A DNA stretch of 64,000 bases from Tessaracoccus flavus (GTDB lineage: Bacteria > Actinomycetota > Actinomycetes > Propionibacteriales > Propionibacteriaceae). The stretch lies in assembly GCF_001997295.1 (NCBI RefSeq), contig NZ_CP019605.1:2418001-2482000 (forward strand), read 5' to 3'. A program made the position numbers and the translations under genes. The notes beneath the pieces are model-generated. The model did not search any database. It saw only the letters and a list, made by a program, of their open reading frames with translations, and was not told the DNA's origin. This document shows, one piece after another, positions 54,092 through 62,486 of this stretch. Every line of letters begins with the position of its first letter. Position 1 is the first letter of the stretch.

Positions 54092-55443
54092 GCGTTGTCT
54101 CCTTCGGGGAGGCTGACCCGGACCCGTGAGGGCACGTGCCGCTCGACAGCCAGGACTTCGATCTCGACGTGCCGCGAAGGCGCGTCGTCGTCCAGGGCGA
54201 GCTGGGCCACGTTCGGCTCCAGGGTCAGGTCGATGACGGCGCCGACGTCGGGCAGGTCACCGACGGCGTGGATGACCAGCCCGGCGATCGTCTCGTAGTC
54301 TCCCTGCGGCAGCTTCAAGCCGATGGCCCGCTCCACCTCGTCGACGTGCACGTCGCCGGGCATGACCCAGATGCCGTCGCCCTCCTGAGGGAGATAGCCG
54401 GGGTCGTCGGGGTCGTGCTCGTCGGTCAGTTCCCCGACGATCTCCTCCGCAAGGTCCTCCAGCGTGACGATCCCGACGAAGGACCCGAACTCGTCGACCA
54501 CGCAGGCCAACTCCTGTCCGGACTGGCGGAGCAACTGTTCGGTCGTCGGGAGGTCGGTGAACTCCGAGACGCGTACGGCGTCGCGCATGATGGCGCTGAC
54601 CGGCGCCGGGTCGTTGACCGGCCGGTCCAGGACGTCGACCATCTGCACGAGTCCGATGGCGTCGCCGCGCTCGTCGAGCACCGGGTAACGGGTGTGGCCC
54701 GTGGCCATCAGGGTGCGGACCTCGCCGATCGGCGTGTCGTCGTGGACCACGTCGACCTGCACCCGCGGCACCATGGCGTGCTCGGCATCGCGCCGCGGAA
54801 AGTCAATGACGCGATCGACGATGGCGGCGAGTTCCGGGGAGAGCGTGCCCGAGTCGCGGGAGGCGGCGACGACGCGTTCGAGGTCGTCCGCCGAGGCCGC
54901 GGACTCGACGTCGTGGACGGGCTCGATCTTGAGAGCCCGGAGCAGCAGCTCGGCGGACCTGTCGAAGACCCAGATCAGCGGTCCGAAGAGCTTGAGGTAC
55001 AACCTCGTCGACGGCGTGAGGGCGTCGGCCACCCGCGCCGAGCGCGCGATCGCGTAGTTCTTGGGGAAGAGCTCGCCGAACAGCATCTGGATGATGGTCG
55101 ACAGGGCGATCGCGATGAACCCGCCGATCGCCACGGACACGGCCGTGAGAGCCCCGCCGGAGATGAGCGAGCCGATGGCCTGGCCGATGAGCGGCTCGGC
55201 GACGTAGCCGACCAGCAGGCCGGTGACGGTGATGCCGAGCTGGGCCCCGGACAGCATGAACGAGGTGCGGCGGGTGATCTCCAGAGTGTTGGAGGCCTTC
55301 TTGTCACCGGCCTTCGCCCGGCTCCCGAGCTGGGACCGGTCGACGGCCATGTAGGCGAACTCCTGGGCTACGAAGTAGCCGGTGGCTGCGGTGATACCGA
55401 GCACCACCACGATTCCGACAAGCAGAGATACGACGGGCGTCAT
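54088..55443 (-). CDS. CNNM/HlyC-type membrane protein with CBS and CorC_HlyC domains (first of pair)
   Basis: The 451-residue protein has DUF21 helices (VSLLVGIVVVLGITAATGYF, SGAQLGITVTGLLVGYVAEP and IIQMLFGELFPKNYAIAR), then a CBS pair (VPRVQVDVVHDDTPIGEV and LACVVDEFGSFVGIVTLEDL). The C-terminal CorC_HlyC transporter-associated domain contains DEHDPDDPGYLPQEGDG and PGDVHVDEVERAIGLKLPQG. Such proteins take part in Mg2+/Co2+ homeostasis; the old name hemolysin C does not imply haemolysis. It is the first gene of the unit 55443-51842 (two CBS proteins, SpoU methyltransferase, PH-like protein). Confidence 0.9.
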   Translation of the reverse strand: MTPVVSLLVGIVVVLGITAATGYFVAQEFAYMAVDRSQLGSRAKAGDKKASNTLEITRRTSFMLSGAQLGITVTGLLVGYVAEPLIGQAIGSLISGGALTAVSVAIGGFIAIALSTIIQMLFGELFPKNYAIARSARVADALTPSTRLYLKLFGPLIWVFDRSAELLLRALKIEPVHDVESAASADDLERVVAASRDSGTLSPELAAIVDRVIDFPRRDAEHAMVPRVQVDVVHDDTPIGEVRTLMATGHTRYPVLDERGDAIGLVQMVDVLDRPVNDPAPVSAIMRDAVRVSEFTDLPTTEQLLRQSGQELACVVDEFGSFVGIVTLEDLAEEIVGELTDEHDPDDPGYLPQEGDGIWVMPGDVHVDEVERAIGLKLPQGDYETIAGLVIHAVGDLPDVGAVIDLTLEPNVAQLALDDDAPSRHVEIEVLAVERHVPSRVRVSLPEGDNA

Positions 55444-55667
55444 CGGGGTCTACCCCCGAGACGCGTGCGTTTGGAACCCTCCGTAGTGGCGTTAGTCATG
55501 GACGAAAGTATGCCGGACGGATCAAGAGTTCTGAGCATTCGCGCTGCTCTCTGCTCCCTGGATCCTCCGGGCCAGGGCGGGCACGGAACGTGCTGACTGA
55601 CGCATCGGGTCCGCAACGAACCTTCGACGCCAAGGAAGACCATGAGATCGCTTGCCCGTTCTGCCCG

Positions 55668-56011
55668 AACGCCAACGGAAGACACGTGAACGCCGACGCT
55701 GACGAGTTCTCGCCAGCTGAGAGGCGTCGACGCCAGCGGACAGCCAGTAACGCCAGCGGATAGCCCCAACGCCAACTGACAAGACCTAATGCCGACAAGA
55801 CCCAGGGACGCCCCTGAGATATCGCGGGCGTCGCTGAGTCTCGCGGGCATCATCGTTTCCCGGTTGGCGTTATCCCCTGCCGGTTGGCGTTCTCCCCTGC
55901 CGGTTGGCGTTGCGTGCTGCCCGTTGGCGTTATCCCCTGCCCGTTGGCGTTCCGTGCTGCCCGTTGGCGTTATCCCCTGCCCGTTGGCGTTCCGTGCTGC
56001 CCGTTGGCGTG
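55668..56011. repeat. mirrored 20-bp-period repeat element, copy D (7 left units, 66-bp core, 8 right units)
   Basis: Left units lie at 55668, 55689, 55709, 55729, 55749, 55768 and 55788, several degenerate; the last is AATGCCGAC. The 66-bp core (55797-55862) holds GATATCGCGGGCGTCGCTGA from 55818. GTTGGCGTT follows at 55863, 55883, 55903, 55923, 55943, 55963, 55983 and 56003 (last GTTGGCGTG) at exact 20-bp steps. Spacers alternate between TATCCCCTGC-type and TCCGTGCTGC-type. The gap 55444-55667 before it holds no gene. Confidence 0.92.
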
Positions 56012-56030
56012 CCGTCGACCGGCTCGGGGC

Positions 56031-56642
56031 TCACACGGGACGAACAGGCTGCCGCAGGACCGTCCTCAGCTTGTCCGGGGCTACGCGACGAGGGTCACTC
56101 AGGTAGATCTCGTGGTGAGGGCCGTTCCAGGTAAGACCCGCTGCCTCCATCCGAGCGTGGAGGCGCGCGATGACCGGTCCCTCGTCGGCGTAGGCGCCTG
56201 TGTGCATGACCTGGAGGCAACGCCCCTCCCGCAACTCCTGGATCCGCAGCTCCGCGATCGGCAGGTCCGGCTTCTTCGCAGCGGCCGACCCGAACCCGGC
56301 GGTGGCGTCCGCGTCGACGACGGCGTCGGGGAGAGGCAGCATGATGGTCCACTTCCACTCGCTCTTCTCGCCGGACGCGAAGACCGCCGGGTCGTCGGCG
56401 TACCAGAGACCTTCCAGCGGCCCGACGACGAAGTCGTCGCCCGTGCGATCCCGGAAGGCGAATTTGATCGCGTAGGCGGTGGAATAGAGGGCTTGTAGCC
56501 CGCTTTCGTAGGCCGGCGCCGAGTTGGGGTCGCCGTGGCCGTCGATCGCAAGGAACCGCATGAGCGGCACGTCGGCCTCGACGATCTCGCCCGCCCGCGG
56601 CTGGTAGAGATCCTTGCGGTCCTTCTTGACGTCGAACTTCAT
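56031..56642 (-). CDS. GyrI-like small-molecule-binding domain protein
   Basis: The 203-residue protein starts MKFDVKKDRKDLYQPRAGE and carries a GyrI-like (SOUL/BmrR effector) domain in a stand-alone form. It has FLAIDGHGDPNS, the core ALYSTAYAIKFAFR, then PLEGLWYAD, and ends with LHARMEAAGLTWNGPHHEIYLSDPRR, the G-x-H-H-E-I-Y-x-x-D segment of this family. Such proteins bind or hydrolyse hydrophobic cyclic compounds, and some are cyclopropanoid hydrolases. No DNA-binding domain is present. It is a single gene; a terminator lies between it and the YceI gene. Confidence 0.8.
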   Translation of the reverse strand: MKFDVKKDRKDLYQPRAGEIVEADVPLMRFLAIDGHGDPNSAPAYESGLQALYSTAYAIKFAFRDRTGDDFVVGPLEGLWYADDPAVFASGEKSEWKWTIMLPLPDAVVDADATAGFGSAAAKKPDLPIAELRIQELREGRCLQVMHTGAYADEGPVIARLHARMEAAGLTWNGPHHEIYLSDPRRVAPDKLRTVLRQPVRPV

Positions 56643-56693
56643 CGCACACCTCTCGAGGCCATCGTCGCACCTCCCGTCCCCCGGGGAAAGAGA

Positions 56694-56724
56694 CAGCGCC
56701 CCGGCCGTTGGGGCCGGGGCGCTG
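56694..56724 (-). terminator. terminator of the YceI gene
   Basis: CAGCGCCCCGGCC (56694-56706) pairs with GGCCGGGGCGCTG (56712-56724), a 13-bp stem with 5-nt loop. The minus-strand tail is TCTCTTTCCCC. Confidence 0.8.
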
Positions 56725-56739
56725 ACGCTGCTTGAGGGA

Positions 56740-57282
56740 TCAGGCCTGCTTGATGGCCGAGATCTCGAACTCGAGCGTGATCTTGTCGGAGACGAGGAAG
56801 CCGCCGGTCTCCAGCGCGGCGTTCCAGGTGAGGCCGAAGTCGGAGCGGTTCACCTGCACCGAGCCCTCGAAGCCCACCCGGTCGTTGCCGAAGGGGTCCT
56901 TGGCCGAGCCCTGGTACTCGAGCGGGATGGTGATCGAGCGCGTGATGTCCTTGATGGTCAGGTCGCCCGTCACCTCGACGGTGTCGCCCTGAACGGCGTA
57001 GCTGGTGCCGACGAAGGTCCAGGTCGGGTACTTCTCGACGTCGAAGAAGTCGGCGGAGCGCACGTGGTTGTCGCGGTCCTCGTTGCGGGTGTTGACCGAG
57101 GCCGGGTTGATCTTCACCTCGAGGGTGGTGGCCTGCGGGTTGGCGGCGTCGATGACGGCCTGCCCCTCGAACTCCTCGAAGGAGCCGCGAACCTTGGTGA
57201 CCATGGCGTGGCGGGTCACGAAGGAGAGGGTGGTGTGGGTGGGGTCGAGCACGTAGGTGCCGTTGAGTTCGTTGAGCTGCAT
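56740..57282 (-). CDS. YceI family lipocalin-like protein
   Basis: The start is ATG 57282 with AAAGGA 8 bp upstream, giving 180 residues; the longer frame starts inside the promoter. It has the YceI pattern: GTYVLDPTHTTLSFVTRHAM, VTKVRGSFEEFEG, SADFFDVEKYPTWTFVGT, VTGDLTIKDITRSITIPLEY and FEGSVQVNRSDFGLTWN. The fold is a lipocalin-like barrel binding isoprenoid chains. No signal peptide is present, unlike E. coli YceI, so it is cytoplasmic. A good promoter lies just upstream. Confidence 0.92.
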   Translation of the reverse strand: MQLNELNGTYVLDPTHTTLSFVTRHAMVTKVRGSFEEFEGQAVIDAANPQATTLEVKINPASVNTRNEDRDNHVRSADFFDVEKYPTWTFVGTSYAVQGDTVEVTGDLTIKDITRSITIPLEYQGSAKDPFGNDRVGFEGSVQVNRSDFGLTWNAALETGGFLVSDKITLEFEISAIKQA

Positions 57283-57313
57283 GAGCGGGGTCCTTTCCGG
57301 GTTGTTGAAATCA

Positions 57314-57342
57314 ACACTACCCAAGAATGATTGAAGTGTCAA
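57314..57342 (-). promoter_or_regulatory. promoter of the YceI gene with MarR-like site
   Basis: On the minus strand TTGACA (57342-57337) and TAGTGT (57319-57314) are 17 bp apart. ATTGAAGTGTCAACT across the -35 box looks like a MarR/OhrR-type half site, which would fit the frequent YceI-MarR association, but no marR gene is here. Confidence 0.6.
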
Positions 57343-57390
57343 CTATCCCCTGCCCGATCGCGCGGGCAACGACGGCGTGCCCCGAAACGA

Positions 57391-57425
57391 GTAGAGACCC
57401 GCCCCGGGGGAGGGCGGGTCTCTAC
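57391..57425 (-). terminator. terminator of the LemA gene
   Basis: GTAGAGACCCGCCC (57391-57404) pairs perfectly with GGGCGGGTCTCTAC (57412-57425) around a 7-nt loop. The minus-strand tail is TCGTTTC. Confidence 0.75.
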
Positions 57426-57441
57426 GGGTTCGGCAGAGCGC

Positions 57442-58224
57442 TCAGCTGGTGAACGGCGGCTGGTAGCCGCCCTGCTGATTCTGCTGCTGGGGAGGGGTGG
57501 CCGGCTGCTGCTGCGGTGCCGGCTGCTGCTGCGGCGCCGGCTGCTGCTGCGGCGCCTGGTACGGCTGCTGGAACTCGCCCTGACGGGGGGCGTCGATCTG
57601 CTGCTGCTCAGGGGCCCCCGCGGGGCGCTGCGAGATCTCCCCGAAGTTGACGTCGGGGGCCTGGCGAACCATCGGATCGTTGACCTCGAAGTACGTCGCC
57701 TTCTCGAAGTTGGCGAAGTTCGCGATCACGTTGCTGGGCACCGACTCGATGCGCGTGTTGTAGTCGCGCACGTTGGCGTTGTAGAACCGGCGGGCGGCCG
57801 CGATCCGGTCCTCGGTATCGGTCAGCTCGCGCTGCAGCTCGATGAAGTTCGTGTTGGACTTCAGATCCGGGTAGGCCTCCACTGACACCAGCAGGTTGTG
57901 CACCGCCTGCGTCAGCTCCTGCTCGACGGCGGCGCGCTGCTCGGTGGGCTGGCCGCCGGACTGCCCGGCGAGCGCCCTGGCGTTGTTGCGCAGCGCCGTG
58001 ATCTGCTCAAGGGTGTTCCGCTCGTGGGCCGCGTAGCCGCGGACGGTCTCGACCAGGTTGGGGATCAGCTCGTAGCGACGGTTCAACTCCACGTCGATCT
58101 GCCGCCAGGACTCCTGGATGAGGTTACGGCTGCGCACGAAGCCGTTGTAGGTGGCGACGCCCCAGCCGACCACCGCGAGAGCGATGACGAGCAGGACGAT
58201 GATCACAATCAGCCATGGGGGCAT
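57442..58224 (-). CDS. lemA: LemA family protein with Gln/Pro-rich C-terminal tail
   Basis: The 260-residue protein has an N-terminal membrane anchor (WLIVIIVLLVIALAVVGWGV). The LemA helical domain follows with YNGFVRSRNLIQESWRQIDV, RRYELIPNLVETVRGY, LVSVEAYPDLKSNTNFIEL and FYNANVRDYNTRIESVPSNV. Residues ~205-260 are a repeat tail of PAPQQQ units ending GGYQPPFTS, likely an extracytoplasmic or cytoplasmic low-complexity linker. LemA proteins are linked to membrane stress and antigen presentation; the biochemical role is unknown. It is a single gene with its own terminator. Confidence 0.92.
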   Translation of the reverse strand: MPPWLIVIIVLLVIALAVVGWGVATYNGFVRSRNLIQESWRQIDVELNRRYELIPNLVETVRGYAAHERNTLEQITALRNNARALAGQSGGQPTEQRAAVEQELTQAVHNLLVSVEAYPDLKSNTNFIELQRELTDTEDRIAAARRFYNANVRDYNTRIESVPSNVIANFANFEKATYFEVNDPMVRQAPDVNFGEISQRPAGAPEQQQIDAPRQGEFQQPYQAPQQQPAPQQQPAPQQQPATPPQQQNQQGGYQPPFTS

Positions 58225-58365
58225 GGAAGTCTCCTATCGGTCGAGACTCACGGTAGCGCAGCGACGATCGAACAAGCCTGTTCGCCGCCACATATTTCCT
58301 GCTCGGCGGGCATCTCCTACGATCTGCCGACGGGCGGGCACGAGAGGGTCGTTGGACCCCCGCGT

Positions 58366-58905
58366 CTACAACCCCAGGTCAGCCAATCCGACGGCGTAGC
58401 GGTACTCGAGCCCTGCCTCAGCAATACGCTCGGCCGCGCCGGTGCCTCGATCCACCACCACAGCGACCGCGACCACCTCTCCCCCGGCTTCGCGCACCGC
58501 CTCGACGGCGGTCAGGGCGGACCCGCCCGTCGTGGACGTATCCTCGACCACCAGCACGCGACGGCCCGACACCTCGGTGCCTTCGATCTGGCGCTGCAGC
58601 CCGTGTGCCTTGCTCTGCTTGCGCACGACGAAAGCGTCCAGCCGGCCGCCCGCCGCGGCACGTGCGTGCAGCATCGCGGTCGCCACCGGGTCTGCGCCCA
58701 GGGTGAGCCCCCCGACGGCGTCGAACTCCAGGTCGGAGACCAGGTCGTTCATCACCCGTCCGACGAGCGGTGACGCCGCGCCGTCGAGGGTGACGCGGCG
58801 CATGTCCACGTAGTAATCCGCCTCCTTGCCCGAGGCCAGGGTCACCCTGCCGTGGACGACGGCGAGGTGCTTGATGTGCTCGATGAGCTCGGTGCGATCT
58901 GTCAT
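58366..58905 (-). CDS. pyrE: orotate phosphoribosyltransferase
   Basis: The 179-residue enzyme starts MTDRTELIEHIKHLAVVHGR and has GRVTLASGKEADYYVDMRR (orotate/PRPP loop), VGGLTLGADPVATAML and the PRPP-binding VLVVEDTSTTGGSALTAVEA. It forms OMP from orotate and PRPP in pyrimidine synthesis. Length matches actinobacterial PyrE. The ATG overlaps the stop of the sortase-like gene (ATGA), an unusual partner; no other pyr gene is in the window. Confidence 0.95.
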   Translation of the reverse strand: MTDRTELIEHIKHLAVVHGRVTLASGKEADYYVDMRRVTLDGAASPLVGRVMNDLVSDLEFDAVGGLTLGADPVATAMLHARAAAGGRLDAFVVRKQSKAHGLQRQIEGTEVSGRRVLVVEDTSTTGGSALTAVEAVREAGGEVVAVAVVVDRGTGAAERIAEAGLEYRYAVGLADLGL

Positions 58906-59585
58906 TTCGTCTCCGTCATGGTCAGCGTGCCGAACCCGACGGAGATGTCGTCGGACGGCGCAAGGTCTTCTTCGGTGGTCAAGGTGATGAGCGCCCGGGT
59001 GGGCACGACGTCAGTGTGGCCTGGCACGGGGTCGAGCACCCAGCTCTCGGAGCGGGCGACGGTCAACGCGGCGGGGGCGGCTGTGATCGTGTAGGTGAAT
59101 ACCGCGGCCCTGGTCTCGACGATCACCTCGTCCCCTTCGCCGAGCGTCAGCAGATCGCGGAAGGGCGCGCCCTCGGTCGTGCGCCGCCCGGCCAGGGCGA
59201 AGTTGCCAGCCTGCCCCGGCAGCGCCGTCGACGGGTACCAGCCGACGCCGTTGCGCAGGTCCGCCTCGTCGACGCCCGCGACGATCGGCCACTCAAGATT
59301 CAACCGAGGGATCCGCAGCACCCACGCCGGCTCGCCCATCGCCGGTTGGCTGACCGCGGGGGGCGCCTCGGGGTCGGCGTCCGGGTCGGGCACGGCCGGA
59401 GAGGCCGACCAGCCGTCGCGCAACGACACCACGCTCTCGGCCGCGTCGTCAGCCGCGACCAGGTTGGCCCCCCAGAACTGCCAGGCCGCCCAGCCACCGG
59501 CGATCAGCAGCACCACCAGCACGACAGCGCCCAGGACCGCCAGCGGGGAGATGCCCTCTGTCTGTGCGGCGCGTCTGGCTTTCAC
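58902..59585 (-). CDS. class-E-like sortase fold lacking catalytic His and Cys
   Basis: The product from GTG 59585 is 227 residues: a basic N-terminus, one membrane helix (VLGAVVLVVLLIAGGWAAWQ), a Pro/Asp-rich linker and a sortase beta-barrel. The barrel has LRIPRLNLEWPIVAGVDEADLRNG, GWYPSTALPGQAGNFALAG and LLTLGEGDEVIVET. In active class E/D sortases the motif N-F-x-x-A-G-H-R carries the catalytic His and T-L-x-T-C the Cys. Here they read AGRR (Arg134) and TLTTEED (Glu205), so transpeptidation is not expected. A start at 59606 (GTG) is possible. CACAAT at 59598-59593 suggests a leaderless mRNA. pyrE is translationally coupled downstream. Confidence 0.78.
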   Translation of the reverse strand: MKARRAAQTEGISPLAVLGAVVLVVLLIAGGWAAWQFWGANLVAADDAAESVVSLRDGWSASPAVPDPDADPEAPPAVSQPAMGEPAWVLRIPRLNLEWPIVAGVDEADLRNGVGWYPSTALPGQAGNFALAGRRTTEGAPFRDLLTLGEGDEVIVETRAAVFTYTITAAPAALTVARSESWVLDPVPGHTDVVPTRALITLTTEEDLAPSDDISVGFGTLTMTETK

Positions 59586-59678
59586 GGGCCCTATTGTGTC
59601 GCACACCCGGCAGCTCTACTGCGAGGCGACCGTCCAGTAGGGTCGGATCGCACGTTCAGTCCCCCAGCCGAAGGCGTC

Positions 59679-61235
59679 ATGAGCTCACCACAGCGCAGAT
59701 GGAGCGTCGCGAACGCTGCACTTCTGGTCACCGCGCTCACGCTCGTCTCCACGCTCCTGGGGTTCGTCCGCGACGTCGTCATCGCGGCGGTCTTCGGCGC
59801 CAGCCCGGAGCTCGACTCGTACCTGGCCGCTCAGGGGCTCCTCAACATCATCATCGCGCTGGTCGCCGGTGCCATGGCCCGCTCATCCGTGCCGGTCACG
59901 TCGCGCGAGGCCGCCGGCGAAACCGACCGCTGCGCAGGGCACCGCGGGTTCGACACGGCCTTTACCATCACCGTCCTTGTGCTGGGCGTGCTCGGCATCC
60001 TCATGGCCATCTTCGCCGGACCGGTCACGACGGCGATCGCTCCGGGATTCGACGGGCCGCAGGCGGAGCTGACGGCTCAGCTCACCCGGATTCTGCTGGT
60101 CGCGACGGTCTTGGTCGCCGGGACCAACCTCTTCGCGAGCCTGGCCCAGGTCCATGGACGCTTCGGCTGGTCTGCGCTGGAGGGGGTCCCGTTCAACATC
60201 GTGATGATCGCCACGGCGGGACTGTTCGGCCCCCGGTACGGCATCTCCGCCCTCGCGGTCGGGTTCGTCGTCGGGTCGGCCGCGCGGTTGCTGCTGCAAC
60301 TGATCCCCCTGCGCGCCGCCCGGGTCAGGCTGCGGCCCCGCCTCGAGGTCTCCGACCCGGGGTTCCGGGAGATCGCCCGGCTGATGCCGGCGATGCTGGT
60401 GGGCAGCGCGCTCGGCAACGTCAACACGATGGTCGACCGCGCCGTCGGGTCGACGTTGGCCGACGGCACCATCACCGCCCTGTCCTACGCGTGGCGGCTG
60501 ATCGACCTGCCGCAGACCCTCCTGGTCGCCTCCCTGCTGGTCCCCCTCTACCCCGCGCTCGGGGCGGCGGCCAAGGACCGCGCCGAGGTCCGGCGCCTGG
60601 TCGGGCGGGGGCTCGCGCTGATCATCACGGTGCTGACGCCGATCAGCGTCGTGCTGATCATCGCCGCCAAGCCTGCCGTCGCCATCGTCTTCGGGTACGG
60701 AGCGTTCGACAGCGACGCCGTGGCCCAGACCGCGGACGCGATGGTCTGGTACGTGCCCGCCCTCCTGGCCCTGAGCATCCGGCTGTTGATGGTCCGCGCG
60801 TCGTACGCCGTCGGCGACTCCCGCACCCCGGTGACCATCGGGGTCTTCGCGATGGTGCTCAATCTGGCGGGAGACCTGCTGCTCGCCCCTGTGATGGGGG
60901 CCGCGGGGATCGCGCTCGCCACGTCGATCTCGGTCGGCGCGGCCGCGGTGCTCAACACCTGGTTGCTCCGTCGACGGCACGACGGCGTGGCGCTCCGCCC
61001 CGCCGCCGGGCTTCTCGGTCGGGCGACAGGCCTGGCGGTGGCGTCGAGCGGGGCCGGGTGGGCAGCACGGCACGTGACCGACGACCTGCCGGCGCTCGTC
61101 AGTGCCCTTGCCATCGGCCTTGCGGTGGTGGGGGTCTACGCGGCCGGTCTGGTTATGTTGCGCAGCCCGGAGCTAGCCGTGTTCCGTGACGCACTTCGGC
61201 AGGTGCGCCGGGGTCGACGGCGTCCTCGCGGGTGA
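59679..61235 (+). CDS. MurJ/MviN-like lipid II flippase
   Basis: The 518-residue protein starts at ATG 59679 (MSSPQRRWSVANAALLVTAL); the frame is open far upstream but inside the sortase region. It has the MOP-superfamily MurJ features: LVSTLLGFVRDVVIAAVFGA, LLNIIIALVAGAMARSSVPV, LMPAMLVGSALGNVNTMVDR with A-V-G-S-T-L, and ALSYAWRLIDLPQTLLV. About 13-14 helices are predicted. It has no C-terminal kinase-like domain as in mycobacterial MviN, so it could be MurJ or a wzx-type polysaccharide flippase. Its last 83 bp overlap the convergent ATP-grasp gene. Confidence 0.85.
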   Translation: MSSPQRRWSVANAALLVTALTLVSTLLGFVRDVVIAAVFGASPELDSYLAAQGLLNIIIALVAGAMARSSVPVTSREAAGETDRCAGHRGFDTAFTITVLVLGVLGILMAIFAGPVTTAIAPGFDGPQAELTAQLTRILLVATVLVAGTNLFASLAQVHGRFGWSALEGVPFNIVMIATAGLFGPRYGISALAVGFVVGSAARLLLQLIPLRAARVRLRPRLEVSDPGFREIARLMPAMLVGSALGNVNTMVDRAVGSTLADGTITALSYAWRLIDLPQTLLVASLLVPLYPALGAAAKDRAEVRRLVGRGLALIITVLTPISVVLIIAAKPAVAIVFGYGAFDSDAVAQTADAMVWYVPALLALSIRLLMVRASYAVGDSRTPVTIGVFAMVLNLAGDLLLAPVMGAAGIALATSISVGAAAVLNTWLLRRRHDGVALRPAAGLLGRATGLAVASSGAGWAARHVTDDLPALVSALAIGLAVVGVYAAGLVMLRSPELAVFRDALRQVRRGRRRPRG

Positions 61236-62355
61236 ACCGGTCGGTCACCAGCTGCAACGCCGGTGGCAGGTCACGGACGCTGAGGACGCTGTCCGTCGCG
61301 GAAGAGGCCCACCGCAGGGTGCCGAGAAGGTCCCTGGCCAGGCCACCCCTGCGTTCGACCCTGGCGCGGCGGAGGTCACCCGCCAGCCATGTGTAGCGAT
61401 GCCCGGGCGGGGCATCCGACAGAGGATCGACCGGTCCACCGAGGGTCCAGCGCCCCCAGAGGTCGGGCACGCCCGGCCGCGCGGCGTTGGTCAGCGACAT
61501 GGACCCGAAGAAGCGCCCGTTGAGGTCGATGAGCCTGGGCAGACCGTCTGCGCCGGTGAGGAACTGGAGTTCGACGAGCCCTGACCAGCCGAGCCGCTCG
61601 AGGAGCGCCTCGCTGCGTCGAGCCAGGTCTGCGTCGACGGGGACCGTCACGGCCCGGGTCGACACTCCACTGGGGATCGGCCACACAGCTGAGGCTTCCT
61701 GCTGAACGCGCGCGTCCAGGCGTCCGTCGCGGTAGACACCGATGAGCGCGCTGAGCCGCCCGTCGATCGCCTCCTGCACGATGGCCTCCTCGCCGGCGGC
61801 GCGGATGTGTTCGATGCGCGGCCAGGCGGAGTCCATGTCTGGATACAGCTTGGTCTCGATCCGGTGCGCCTTGGTGCGCCCCGGGGTCCAGTGCGACCGG
61901 CACTTGACGACGACGGCGCCACGCCACGATCGACGCAGGTCGTCGGTGGCCGCGTGGGTCCGCGGTGCCGAGAGTCCAACCTCGCCAGCCAGCCGGGTGA
62001 GTTCGAGTTTGTCCAGCGCGCTCCGGACCGCCGGATAGTCGGGGTGGGCCACCGCCGCGTCGAGGTCGCCGCGGTAGGCGGACAGTGCGGCCATGAAGTC
62101 GTCGGTGCCGCCGAACAAGACGTCGTAGCCACCAGCCGCGATGGCCTGGTTGGTGGCGGCGACGAAATCGCGGGCCTGGCCGCGGGGCTTCGGCACGAGG
62201 TGGGCCGCCGATACCGCTCGGGAGGCCGAGAGCATGCCGTGCGCCGTCGGGGTACCGACGCCGACAGTCCAGCCGGATTGCCTGAGCGACCGGACGGCCG
62301 AGAGCGCGCCCCTGCTGCGCTCTGTGCTGAGCACCAGCGCGCGGAGCCTCTTCAT
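61153..62355 (-). CDS. ATP-grasp domain protein
   Basis: The 400-residue protein has a pre-ATP-grasp Rossmann-like start (RALVLSTERSRGALSAVRSL) and the central ATP-grasp fold with VVVKCRSHWTPGRTKAHR and EEAIVQEAIDGRLSALIGVY. The metal-ligand region is LVELQFLTGADGLPRLIDLNGRFFGS, with E-x-Q-F and D-x-N-G-R in the positions that bind Mg-ATP. It ligates a carboxylate to an amine or thiol; the closest pattern is carbamoyl-phosphate-synthase-like and some cell-envelope ligases. Its 3' end overlaps the flippase gene by 83 bp, and both may serve envelope glycan synthesis, though this is inference. Confidence 0.8.
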   Translation of the reverse strand: MKRLRALVLSTERSRGALSAVRSLRQSGWTVGVGTPTAHGMLSASRAVSAAHLVPKPRGQARDFVAATNQAIAAGGYDVLFGGTDDFMAALSAYRGDLDAAVAHPDYPAVRSALDKLELTRLAGEVGLSAPRTHAATDDLRRSWRGAVVVKCRSHWTPGRTKAHRIETKLYPDMDSAWPRIEHIRAAGEEAIVQEAIDGRLSALIGVYRDGRLDARVQQEASAVWPIPSGVSTRAVTVPVDADLARRSEALLERLGWSGLVELQFLTGADGLPRLIDLNGRFFGSMSLTNAARPGVPDLWGRWTLGGPVDPLSDAPPGHRYTWLAGDLRRARVERRGGLARDLLGTLRWASSATDSVLSVRDLPPALQLVTDRFTREDAVDPGAPAEVRHGTRLAPGCAT

Positions 62356-62486
62356 GAGGTCAGGCTACAGCGGGTGGCGGGCACTTCCGCTGCCCGACGC
62401 GCTGACCTATGCATGCGGTTGACAAGCGCATGCGCGATCGCAGAGGCTCCCTGAGTCGCGACGCGCGGGTGGGGCGCACCGCCCCA

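Noticed and set aside
55863..56011. CRISPR array
   Set aside because: The unit is 9-10 bp at a 20-bp period, spacers are themselves repeated, orientation flips around a core, and no cas genes occur.
59016..59678. Longer 739-residue version of the flippase
   Set aside because: The upstream part is antisense to the sortase-like gene; the membrane protein begins at the ATG 59679 with a typical MurJ N-terminus.
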